This document shows, piece after piece, positions 1 through 9,691 of a DNA stretch of 64,000 nt. Every line of letters begins with the position of its first letter. Positions within the stretch are counted from its first letter, which is position 1. The DNA is from Owenia fusiformis (Eukaryota > Annelida > Polychaeta > Sabellida > Oweniidae). A program made the position numbers and the translations under genes. Where the stretch lies: assembly GCA_903813345.2 (NCBI GenBank), contig CAIIXF020000005.1:31871375-31935374 (forward strand), read 5' to 3'. The notes below the pieces were generated by a model. That model had not been told where the DNA came from, made no database searches, and saw only the letters and a list, made by a program, of their open reading frames with translations.

Positions 1-3000
1 TGTCTCTAATACATACCTATGAAGAAATCTCTGAGTTCCCTTGTGTTTGCTAGCACCTGGATGACACTGTTCATGAAGCATGTGTTCCCAAGATTGTCTA
101 AACCTGTCAAACCAGGGATGACCAACTGCTTGTTTTGGTCATCTTTGTTCAAAGGTGGCACAGTGCATACTGGTTTCTGAAACAACATAGGGTAAAGACA
201 TGTCACATAACTGATATAAAATTTCCCTATTGACAAAATAAGTTCGGTTGAATTAATGTTTATTTCTCTAATAATGATACTCATGTATAGCAAAAGGGGA
301 TGAGGACACATGTCTAAATATTTTAGCAAACTGAGATAACATGTCTTGCTGAAAATATATAATGGATTGAATTTGAGCAAAAAATCAACAAGTATACAAG
401 ATAAGTGGTATGTTAATCAATGCATGGTAAATCAATGTATTATAGCATATGTAACGTAACATTTCTTCAGAAACAGTTTATTTCGAATATTTGAGACTAT
501 AATTGGAAGCAATCAACAAACCTGTTGCGTAGAATTTTCACCCCTTTCTCCTAGAATCTTCAAACTGTTGGATCCTTTATTCATTGCATTTTTTCCTTCC
601 ACCTTTGACATTTCATCAAATATGACGGGTGGCTTCTGCTCAGATCCGGACCTACTTTCTTTGGTACTACTTTCTTTGTTCGGCATAACTTTGGCTGTTG
701 CTGGATTTTTAGATGTGGAAACCCAGTTGGAAGAAGGTAATGGGAGATTGGTGGCTGAAAGATCAAGAACATACCATGTGCTTCTATCTTAGAAAGATGC
801 TTCACATATATAGGATGTACATAAAGTATTTACATTTTACACAGAGAGACTTCATGGATACCCTGTATATTGTTAGTATGAGATATTAATATTACAAGGT
901 AGCCAACCTTTTGTCTGATAATGAAGTAACATGTACTGGAACATGTAATCGAAAGAATTAAAGTTTGGAGAAGTGGTTTCATTTAACTACATAAAATAAA
1001 ATGAAATGGCTGTATGAAACATTCCAGTTTCAACTGATACACACCTACAAGAGCCTCAAATACAGTAAAAACCTGTCTGATCCAAATGCCTCTGGAACTG
1101 GCCAAAAGTGTTCAGATTACTAGGTGTTTACATTTCACTGTTTTTCAATATGTGAGTCAATATGTGTGAGTATAGTACATAACAAAATTGGGGCTGAGAA
1201 AATGTTTATGTTGAGAGGTGTTCAGATTAGAAAGGTGTTTGGGTATACATGTACAGGGTGACCGGAAAAAAAGGAGACCATTGAAGTAATCAATTTCTCC
1301 TAAACTAGACAAGTGCCATCAATGAAATTTTGCATACACTGGAACAGTTATATGGAAATTTGTTACTGAAGGTTTCAATACAAGCATTCAACTGGTTCAG
1401 GAGCTATGATCATTTACATAACATGCTCTAAATAGGCACAATTGAGACCAACGCAGAGTTGGATTCATATGGCAAACTACCCTTACATGTTCTGCCCTCT
1501 ATGGCATTATTATGGCATTACATATAGCAGTGATTGCCTTCTTTAGGTCAACAATAGTCTGAGGATTGTTTTGGTATAGATTGTCTTTCAAATATCCATA
1601 CAAAAAGAAATCAGCAGGATTCAAGTCTAGGCTGTAATGGCAATGAAGGGTTATCTGACATGTGGTTCATCATCCTGTTGCCAAAGTGCTGATTTACCCA
1701 ATCTTAAGAGTCACTTTAGGTATTGGGCATAGTGCCATGTTACTAAAACCACTATATGGCACAATTAAATCCCATATGGAAACCAAGGGCTGCCCAAAAC
1801 CTCCTTAGGATGATACTGTAACTGAGTGGGACCACTGAGTCAGAAGCCATAGGTCAGATAAGCTTCGTCTCCATACACCTCAAATTTGAATCCACCTGAT
1901 TTCTTTTTGTGGGGCAATTTGAAAGACAATGTGTACCAAAACAATCCTGAGACAATTGCTGACCTAAAGGTGGCAATAAATGCTAAATGTAATGCCATAA
2001 CAAGGTCGGAATATGTAAGGGTATTTGCCAAATGTATCCAGCTCTGCGTTGGTCTCAATTGCGCCTATTTGGAGCATGTTATGTAAATGATCATAGCTCC
2101 TGAACCAGTTGACTGCTTGTATTGACACTTTCAGGAACAAATTTCCATAGAACTGTCCTGATGTATGCAAAATTTCATTGATGTCACTAGTCTATTTTAG
2201 GAGATATTGCCTATTTCAATGGTCTCCTTTTTTTCCGGTCACCCTATATAAGCTTCAAGTATTCAACTTCATACCTGATGCAGAGGATGACACCACGGGG
2301 GCCTCAAGACCACCCCATCTTATCGCAGCATTCAATTTCTTCAGATGGATCTCAACTCTGTAGCTGGACAAGTTAAAACTACATAGCTTTGGTTGAATCC
2401 TATCCCTGGAAAGAGTATGAAATCAAATTACAATTGTACCTTCTAACTGACTATCATGCCTTTGTGATATTTCCCCTCTACAAAAAAATTTGGGGAAAGC
2501 AGAAGAAAAGGGATGAAGATTAGATAAGAATATAACGATATATTTTCCTTTGAAACACAGATAAGTGCCTACTGCCTTTGCTTTTCATATATGCTTCTCT
2601 ATTTTTTTAATAGTATACTGTACTCCTGGTAAATTTTGACGCTATAAAATTTCGCGATTTTTCAAAATTGCAATTTCGCGGCTATTTAATTTCGCGGATT
2701 TGAGTTCGCGGATTACACAAGTTGAATTTTTTCCTCCAGCTCTTGATAATATAAATATAATTACATGCCTTTTTACAAATGCATGAGCTTAGCAAGTACA
2801 TCAATTGTTGATATAAAATTGAACAATACCCCATGTTAATTATCGCCCAACAACACTGGAGAAACGTTTAACACCGAACGAAACATATCAAAAGTCCTGG
2901 GTCAAATCCCCGGGGATTTAGAAGACAAATTTCGCGACGATAAATGTTCGCGATTTTACTACATTCGCGAACAAAGCGAAATTAAATCGCACGCGAACAA

Positions 3001-5701
3001 TACCCGGAGTACAGTATATGATTCGGGTTCATTTGAATTGTTATACTTACTTGACTATTATATGCCACTTAAACATTGTCTCTTCACTAGTTCCCTCATA
3101 AAGACTTAGAAACCTCTGCTCTTTAGTTTGAAAGTAAACAGTGAATGTTTTCTCCGTGAATTCTACTCTCAATGTGTTCCTGTTGATCGACTTTACATAC
3201 ATCATAACACGCATGTCATTCTGAAAAAGTACACATCTTACAAATAAAACATTCTATATCATAGAGAAAATTCATTACTCGTATTTAAGATATTTTTTTA
3301 TTCATGCCAAAATTTCCACAGAATAATTATGATTCACTTACAAAAAACTGAAATTTTTGAAATTGATTCTTCAATACAATCAACAAGTAACAAGGCACAG
3401 TGTATGAATATACAGTAACAGTTTGGAACAAGGTGAACACAAGCAAACCTTTTCAATGAAGTCATTTTTGACATGACTGATGCTATAGACATCTGTTGGG
3501 GGAGTGGGGATTATCCTCTTCTCATCTTCATTTACTGCTTCAGCATCACTCTAAAATCAACATTTTAATCAAAAATGTCACATCTATATATACACCACAA
3601 GCTTAGCGCATAACAGAAAGTAATTGAGAATATCAAAATGACTGGGAGTCCCCGAGAGGGATTATATTTCTTTGAAGTAAATGTATACTGTAGTACCTGT
3701 ATGGACAACTGACAATAATAGATTTTTTCAGTGTGTGCAAAAACATGTAGAATTATATGCTTCAATAATAAGCCAAAGGACACACTTGTTTGGAAGGACA
3801 CATACACAACTTTAAAAACAATCCCTGTGCTACAAATGCACAAAGTATGAGGGACAGGGGTCTGGGTTTACAATATTTATTCTATGCCTTATTTCATAAC
3901 TGAAATGAGGCACGACTTACCTCTAATTTCTCCCAATGTTTGTGAGCTTCTTTCTTCATTAATTGCAAGATGAGATTTCCATCTTTCATATTGACACGAG
4001 TTTGTTCTTGAACTATTTTGTGCATCAGGGCTAATCCAAACTTTCTGCCATCTGTAAGTATTATCAAATATCATATTGTTAACAAAAGCCAATTTACTTT
4101 TTGCTTCTAACTTTTAATAGACTATCAATATGAAAAACCAAACTTGACATCATAGTTAATTTGGAAGTCTGCTAATATGGTTGTGTATGATGCTTAATAA
4201 GGAACTCGTCCTATCAATCCCTAACGCTAACTTATGTCTAATAACAGTAAAATTTAAAATACCTTTAATTTCAATTTCTAGACTAATATCGCTACACTGA
4301 ATGTCTATATCATCTGGTTTAACATCTGCTCCAAGATGGAAAGATATCTGCATGGTCGTCGGATTTTGACTCCATTGAAAGACAACATTTTCTGAAAGTA
4401 GGGAAAGTATTATGTAATACAAAAACATATGTATAAATAATGTCAATATACCATTCAGCCTCTAAAAGTTGAAATGAGAAATGCAAGTGAAACTACTAGT
4501 AGTCAATTCTAAAAATTATCTATTCTATGACAATTCTCAGAAGTTAAGATGAAAAAGTTTTTTTAAAAAGGTAATTTATCCGTAAAATATAGGGGAAATG
4601 TGTCTTACTTCAATCTCGCCCATTGGGGATATAAGTTTTTTTTAAATTTTCAGACAAAAAAGAATATAAAACAGACTGCATGAATCAAAAATATAAAACG
4701 ATGCTGAAATGGCATCTTGGGCAAAAAAACATGACCAAGTAACCCCGTTCGTGGAAGTTCGACATGTTTCCATTTGAAATATAAGTTTTGAATCTAGTTT
4801 TTTCTAAAATATGACTTTGTATTTTTTCACTGCCTCACTCTAAACAACCAACAAGTAGGCTATGGCAAATGAAAAGCAATTGAAATACAGTGCTGATATA
4901 TAATAATTAAGGGTGCGTTTTCAAACTAAACATCGAGTGCTCCTATCAAAATGAATTTGCCTATATACCCCTGAGACTCTTATCTGATAGATAGAATGCA
5001 CAAATAAAAGAAAAGTTTTGCTATTATAGGTAAAAAGTTCTCTTGAAATTTCGAAGTGATTTTACCTGTTAATTCTGTCCATGTCACGCCATTTTTGCGG
5101 AAGTTACACTGAAACGCAAACTCCATGAAACGAAACGAAATCACTAGAAAAAAACATGGCACACATTGTGCGCATGTGCAGCAAAGTTTAGACCAATCAG
5201 ATTATTTGATTATTTTGCGCATATGAATTAGTTGCTTCTGAGCACTTACAAGCCTACCACAATAAACAAACCTGGCAGAGACTACCCTTAGCCTACTTCA
5301 TTTTGGCGAAATTTCAGCTCAAACTCGTGACAAATGCATTATGCATACGCTGGTGTGAAGCCTTGGAGACACTTATTTGGTAAATATGATTTATGGGGTA
5401 TACTTTTCTGCAGTTTGTGGGAGTTTGGGACATTAAATGTTAAAATTCAAGAAAATATGCCAATTAAACGACTGATCAATTAATATATACCAGCACTGTA
5501 GTTCTATCCAAACTTACCAGAATCACTTGTTTCTATTTTGGATCTTTTATCTGCGTTCTTTCGATCATTTGCATTGTTCTCGTGCGCAGATTCATTACTC
5601 GATTTTGACGCCATTGTTTTGCTGTTCCCTTCCAACTCGCCGTCTGGAGGAAACTTGCGTTTTCTTTGCAAATGATCTATTTTTCTGGGGTAACCAGACA
5701 T
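1..5701 (-). CDS. USP19: USP19-like ubiquitin carboxyl-terminal hydrolase, N-terminal part (runs off left edge)
   Basis: USP19 is a cysteine protease that removes ubiquitin; N-terminal CS (p23/HSP20-like) domains are its hallmark. Exons in gene order: 5518-5701 (ATG at 5701), 5066-5143 (optional, see separate entry), 4263-4391, 3921-4051, 3449-3550, 3051-3220, 2275-2405, 522-754, 17-176; the gene continues beyond base 1. All junctions are GT-AG and the phases match. The first CS domain spans the exons at 4391-3921 (starts near [11 protein letters not shown]). The second spans 3550-2275 (VKNDFIEK, then [19 protein letters not shown], ending IRWGGLE), colinear with vertebrate USP19. The linker exon 522-754 is Ser/Lys-rich. 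The last visible exon holds the Cys box, [14 protein letters not shown], followed by NTRELRDFF. The initial 61 residues are hydrophilic and rich in Lys/Asn/Ser. The His box, MYND finger and C-terminal membrane anchor known from the family are not in the window. Exon calls are by eye from frame, splice signal and family match. Confidence 0.9.
1061..1248. mobile_element. Pogo/Tigger-type miniature element (left end clear)
   Basis: The left end TACAGTAAAAACCTGTCTGA matches the terminal repeat of the longer pogo-like relic at 49594-51293. The body repeats the family phrases 'ggccaaaagtgttcagatta' and 'ggtgtttgggtata'. The right terminal repeat is degenerate. It lies in a USP19 intron, directly left of a mariner fold-back element. 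Confidence 0.5.
1252..2248. mobile_element. Mariner-like fold-back element with about 380-bp inverted arms
   Basis: The left end reads TA then CAGGGTGACCGG; the right end is its near-perfect reverse complement followed by TA, so a TA target duplication is visible. The inverted similarity extends far past a normal terminal repeat, from about 1254-1640 against 1880-2246. Both arms carry the same 3' transposase fragment in opposite orientations, around a roughly 240-bp unique middle. It fills most of the USP19 intron between 754 and 2275, and its right end lies about 25 bp from the donor of exon 2275-2405. Confidence 0.8.
1886..2086 (+). pseudogene. Fragment of a mariner/Tc1-type transposase (C-terminal)
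   Basis: A 66-codon open stretch in the right arm of the fold-back element contains [15 protein letters not shown] and ends with LEHVM. This is the C-terminal DDE-region signature of animal mariner/Tc1-like transposases (PxDFFLWGxLKDxVY ... LEHV). The N-terminal DNA-binding part and most of the catalytic core are missing, so it is a dead remnant. A second, inverted and more decayed copy of the same region is in the left arm around 1485-1610. Confidence 0.75.
2614..3018. mobile_element. Miniature inverted-repeat element rich in TTCGCG words
   Basis: The left end TATACTGTACTCCTGGTA and right end TACCCGGAGTACAGTATA are near-perfect inverted repeats. The roughly 400-bp interior has no coding potential and contains many TTTCGCG/TTCGCGG words. 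It lies in the USP19 intron 2406-3050, ending about 30 bp from the splice donor of exon 3051-3220. Confidence 0.75.
4886..5500. mobile_element. TA-flanked miniature transposon, CAGTGCTG terminal repeats (USP19 intron copy)
   Basis: The ends read TA-CAGTGCTGATATATAAT and, inverted, CAGTGCTGGTATATATTAA-TA. A second family member lies at 20711-21157 in the opposite orientation and aligns along almost its whole length. The copy here has about 175 extra bases (roughly 5007-5182), and these include the candidate USP19 cassette exon. It lies between USP19 exon 1 and exon 4263-4391. Confidence 0.85.
5066..5143 (-). other. Candidate 78-nt cassette exon of USP19 inside a transposon
   Basis: An open segment begins after a strong acceptor (T-rich tract then CTAG, AG at 5145-5144) and ends at a GTAAAA donor (5065-5064). 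It is 78 nt, a multiple of three. Joining exon 1 (phase 1) to it, and it to 4263-4391, keeps the frame; joining exon 1 straight to 4263-4391 also keeps the frame. It would encode 26 residues including [13 protein letters not shown]. It lies between the terminal repeats of the 4888-5498 element and is absent from the related copy at 20711-21157. Whether it is spliced in is not known; vertebrate USP19 shows nothing I recognise as equivalent. Confidence 0.45.
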
Positions 5702-6308
5702 AAAATATGTCCAGTGAGATTTCTGCTATTGATCTTTCTAGCGATTCTATAGGTTAACGTTTAAAACATCAGATATTCTGATATTTGTCGAAAAATCGAA
5801 CACGAAAATTAGTCGGCCATTTTGAAAAGTCAATAAATGGGAGCTCCGAATTTGCGCAAATCAAAATGTCAATTTTCCCGGGGATGATATTTTCTATAAA
5901 CGCCCGGCTTTCCATGTAGGCCTAATATCTGATGGCATTTCCATTGTCATTTGATCATGGCAAATTCAATCAAAATGCTGTATCAATATCATAATTCTCC
6001 TGGGGGATATTCCAGTCGTATTAGGCATATAGGGTTGCACGAATGCCGGGGGATCCACTGAGGAGCTATCAAGTTGGGAGGGGGCCACGGTTTCACAGGA
6101 AAATAAATTCCAGCTCGCGGAAAAGACCAAGTAATGCCCAAAAAGGCCGACTTATTGAGAAAAAAATTTTTGGGCCCAAAACATCCTCGGGGGGGGGGGG
6201 GTCCCATGCACCCCCTCCCCTTGTATCCGCTAGTGGGTTGACTCCCCGTAAAGGTAGCCTACTTCATTTATCTAATAACAATAGCCTATTTATATAGGCC
6301 TAGGGCAG

Positions 6309-6464
6309 GCCCGTAGCCAGAGGGGGAGCTGGGGAGCGGAAATTCTTTCAAAATCATGCAGTTTTTCACCAATCTGAGAATTTTTCGCATGATTTTTAGC
6401 CAAAATTGTGAAAAAGCTCCCCCCCCGGAAAAAAGCTCCCTCCTGGTAAAAGCTGGCTACGGGC
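6309..6464. mobile_element. 156-bp element with perfect 12-bp terminal inverted repeats
   Basis: GCCCGTAGCCAG at 6309-6320 is exactly complementary to CTGGCTACGGGC at 6453-6464. GGCA precedes (6304-6307) and follows (6465-6468) the element and may be a short target duplication. The interior holds G- and C-rich runs and no reading frame. Confidence 0.7.
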
Positions 6465-6608
6465 GGCAAGCAGGGTGTGTCAAAAATACAACCCTATAAT
6501 TTTGGAATAACTGGCCTCATATTACGACGGACTGTCGTCGATCCTGATTTTTTGAATTTACACCTTTCTACGCCTCTGTCACTGGTGATCCACTCGATTA
6601 GCCTACAC

Positions 6609-7130
6609 TAGGTAGTTGGGTTCGGTTCGTTTCGGTAACATGTCGGAACATCGAAGTTACGATTTTTCTTTTTTCCTTATTTGACACCTTGTAGGCAGAA
6701 TTCTCACGACATTTTTAACACAAACAGTAACATTTCTTTAAGAAAATGTACACACTTGCTAACAAATAGTTGAGAAGACAACAGAATCGTCGATTTAATT
6801 CCTCACTTAGGGTAAAGAAACCCCGGACAGAAACGGCATTTCGAAAAACAGTTAATGTCTGCACTTTTACCCCAAACCGTTTCTGTAACTTACCTAGCCT
6901 AAGTGAGGAATTAAATCGACGATTATGTTATCTTCTGAGATATTTTTTCGCAAACATGTACATTTTCTAAAACATATGATACTGACATATACGTTTGTGA
7001 GAAAAAACGTCGTGGGTCTGCCTACAACGCGTGAAATAGGCCTAGGGAAAAAAAGAAAATCGTACCTTCGACGTTCCGACATTTTGTCCCGGCATTTTGT
7101 TACCGAAACGAATCGTATATGTATAGGCTA
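6609..7130. repeat. Imperfect palindrome of about 500 bp (fold-back element)
   Basis: The left arm (about 6620-6820, containing GGTTCGTTTCGGTAAC and TCGTCGATTTAATTCCTCA) is the reverse complement of the right arm (about 6900-7115, containing TGAGGAATTAAATCGACGA and GTTACCGAAACG). The core is about 80 bp. No transposase is visible. Open frames across it are by-products of the inverted repeat. Confidence 0.75.
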
Positions 7131-7449
7131 CTGTAACTAGGGTAGCGAAGATTAGTCAGCAGCCTATATTTTTTGTTCATATTCCAATTTTAACAGTTCG
7201 ATTTCTAAAAATGATTTGCATTTTTTCATCGTTAGCCTAAGTTACTTCAAAATATTAAAATCATTTTTTGAACAAAAAATGATTTCTACAGTATGATGTG
7301 TCACTTTACTTTTACTTTCCATTTTAAGATGACGGTGAACTTTACTCCAAATAAACTTTAAATATGTGTTCGATCGCTAATTTGTCTAACAATTAAGTTG
7401 CGCTTGCATGGTACGTGGTTACACGCAGATAGGTACACGCAGGAAAACT

Positions 7450-7595
7450 TACAATGTGCGTCGGTGTTATGGCATTTGGGTATAACGCCTTTCGGTGTGC
7501 ACGTCGGTATAATGGGTTTTGGTATAATGCGCGTCTGTATAATGGGTTTCGGTAAATGCGCGTCGGTATAGTGCGTTTCGGTATAATGCAGACCC
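7450..7595. repeat. Imperfect short tandem repeat (CGGTATAATG-type)
   Basis: Variants of 'gcgtcggtataatgggtttc' repeat five to six times with small insertions and deletions. No coding sense is apparent. Confidence 0.6.
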
Positions 7596-7889
7596 CGACA
7601 ATCTAATACTCCATATAAAAATAATTTTTGGTAAATGTTTTCTTGAATATATATCCTAAAATCTGATTTGCCCCGAACCCACCATTTAATCCCATTGGTT
7701 CACACAGGAATGACGATTTTCAAAAATTCATCAAACAATTGAAAATATTCGAGGAAATATTACATATCCGCCTTCGTTATCAGTTTTTTCGTTGCAGGTT
7801 ATGAAAATAAAACATTTTTTTATGGAAAAAAAAATTCCCAAACTTATGGAGGGGAGTATACATTACATAACCATAGTGAGCCTGGTTAC

Positions 7890-8117
7890 ATTGTCGGATC
7901 AAGGGGGGGGGGCATTCTCCCCTCCCCCAAGGATGGGCCAAGAAAACTTTTGGACCTAAAATTTTGTAGATGAGTGGGCCGTTTGGGCAATGGACCTTAT
8001 TCTTACTTTTAGGCCAAATTATCAACATAAAGCCACACATTTTTAAAATTTGGGCCCAATTTTTTTTCATCTGAATGTGCCCCCCCCCCCCTTTTGTTAC
8101 CTTCCAGATCCGCCACT
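7890..8117. mobile_element. Short non-autonomous element with GCGGATC-type ends
   Basis: The left end TTGTCGGATCAAGGGGG and right end CCTTCCAGATCCGCCACTG are inverted relatives. The interior is non-coding and bounded by a G-run and a C-run. It is inserted beside a partial copy (7640-7860) of the fold-back element that follows. Confidence 0.55.
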
Positions 8118-8239
8118 GGGTTATATAGATGAAAAAAGTGGAACTAAAAAATGAGAGAAAATCCAACCGAATACAGTATTTTCGATGGTCAATGTGAACC
8201 CTCCTGATCATCTTTCTCAATTTTCTACATTCCATCTTT

Positions 8240-9135
8240 ACATTTCTCCCCCTCATACACTCCCCTCCATATGTTTGGCAACCTTAGCTCCCCCATTAAA
8301 CTACGTGTTAAAGCCTCTTCGAATTTTTATTTACTTATAACCTGTGATGAAATAACTTATTATATTGATGGAAACGCAACTTGACTTTATTTCCAATACC
8401 TCCAAATTTTCTTAATTTTTTCCTCAACATACAATAGGTCGAAAATTGATGATAAATTTGATAACTTTTTGAAAATAGTCATTCCCATGTAATCCAATGC
8501 GAAAAGGAGGGTTCGGAGCAAACCAGAAATCAGGATATCTTTTCAGTAAAAGATATAGCAAAAAATATTTTTATATAGAAAATTGAATTGTCTAACTTTT
8601 TCGTACACTAACTGTTTAGTTTATTTGTTATTTGATTAATACTAAAGTTACAGCGCTTCAAAGTCATTTTTGAAAATAATTTTTCGTCTCCTGTGTTGTT
8701 TCAATGGGAGAGGTTTTTTGAAAAACAATTTTGACTTTAAAGCCCTATAACTTTGTTGAACCTGGAGAAACATATCAATTTTTGTTAAATAAAGTTAGCA
8801 AATTCAATTGCCTACCTAACTAGTATTTTTTTTCAGTTACTCTGATGGATGATATTCTGTAATATGACTTGCGGCAAACCTACCATTTCCCATTGGTTTT
8901 CATGGGAATGTCGATTTTCAATAATTCATCAAATTTATCATCAATTTTCGACCTATTGTAATTTAGGAAAAAAATTGAGAACATTTTGAGGTATTAGAAA
9001 TAAAGTCAAATTACGTTTCCATCAATAGTATAAGTATTTTCATCGCAGGCTAAGTGAGGTAAAGAGGCTTTAACATCTAGGGGGAGCTGATGTTGCCAAA
9101 CTTATGGAGGGGAGTGTATATCATACACCCCCAGA
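8240..9135. repeat. Fold-back element of about 890 bp with long inverted arms
   Basis: The left arm begins 'cccctcatacactcccctcc', runs through 'gttaaagcctctt' and 'gatggaaacgcaacttgac'. The right arm is its reverse complement, ending 'ttatggaggggagtgtata'. The arms are about 300 bp. A third, partial copy in the same orientation as the right arm is at 7640-7860. No transposase sequence is recognisable. Confidence 0.75.
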
Positions 9136-9691
9136 TTCCCTCAGCTGTAGGCTATCCTATAGAGTTCCATATTTTCCAATTTTGTTAATAGCCACAAATG
9201 AGTATACTATTTTTAATAAGTCTTATCGGGGGGGGGGTTCGAAAGCACCGAATTATAGATAACTTTGAGCCATCTTAGTGCTATATATATTTTTAACACG
9301 AGCTGTTGTATCGCGCACTCACCAACAAAAGTGCTCCAAGGTGGGTTTGTTTCCCGTTTGTTTCTGAATATTATTTATAATCACGATCGACAATGTTCTC
9401 ACGAAAATAAAAACAAAAACATAAACAATTGAAAAATGATGTATGGTACATCAAAGTAAGAAGTCAACTTCCCCTAATCTTATCATCTTAGCGGCTCATT
9501 AGCATAACAATTAATCGTGCTGAGTCGTATGTTAAACTCCGCCCATGTCCAGCCCATCCCTATGACAACGTCAATCACACCTGTCAAAATTTGGTTGTTG
9601 GAAGTGCAATCACATAAAACAGGTCAATGTTACAACACATGCTCATAACCATAAGTAGCTCACTCAGGCAGGACAGTCAACGCAAACGAAC

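Larger units (their letters stand above)
5702..9480. other. Spacer between USP19 and nanos, mostly repeats
   Basis: USP19 and nanos are transcribed divergently from this 3.8-kb stretch. The first few hundred bases upstream of 5701 are presumably the USP19 promoter; no clear TATA box is seen. The rest is repeats listed separately, plus G- or C-runs near 6190, 7900, 8085 and 9225. No exon with a recognisable protein was found. Confidence 0.6.

Noticed and set aside
1840-2170. Minus-strand frames of 68-72 codons
   Set aside because: Antisense shadows of the mariner transposase fragment in the fold-back element.
7780-8256. 158-codon minus-strand frame
   Set aside because: It crosses a miniature element and part of a fold-back arm. 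Homopolymer runs and no recognisable motif.
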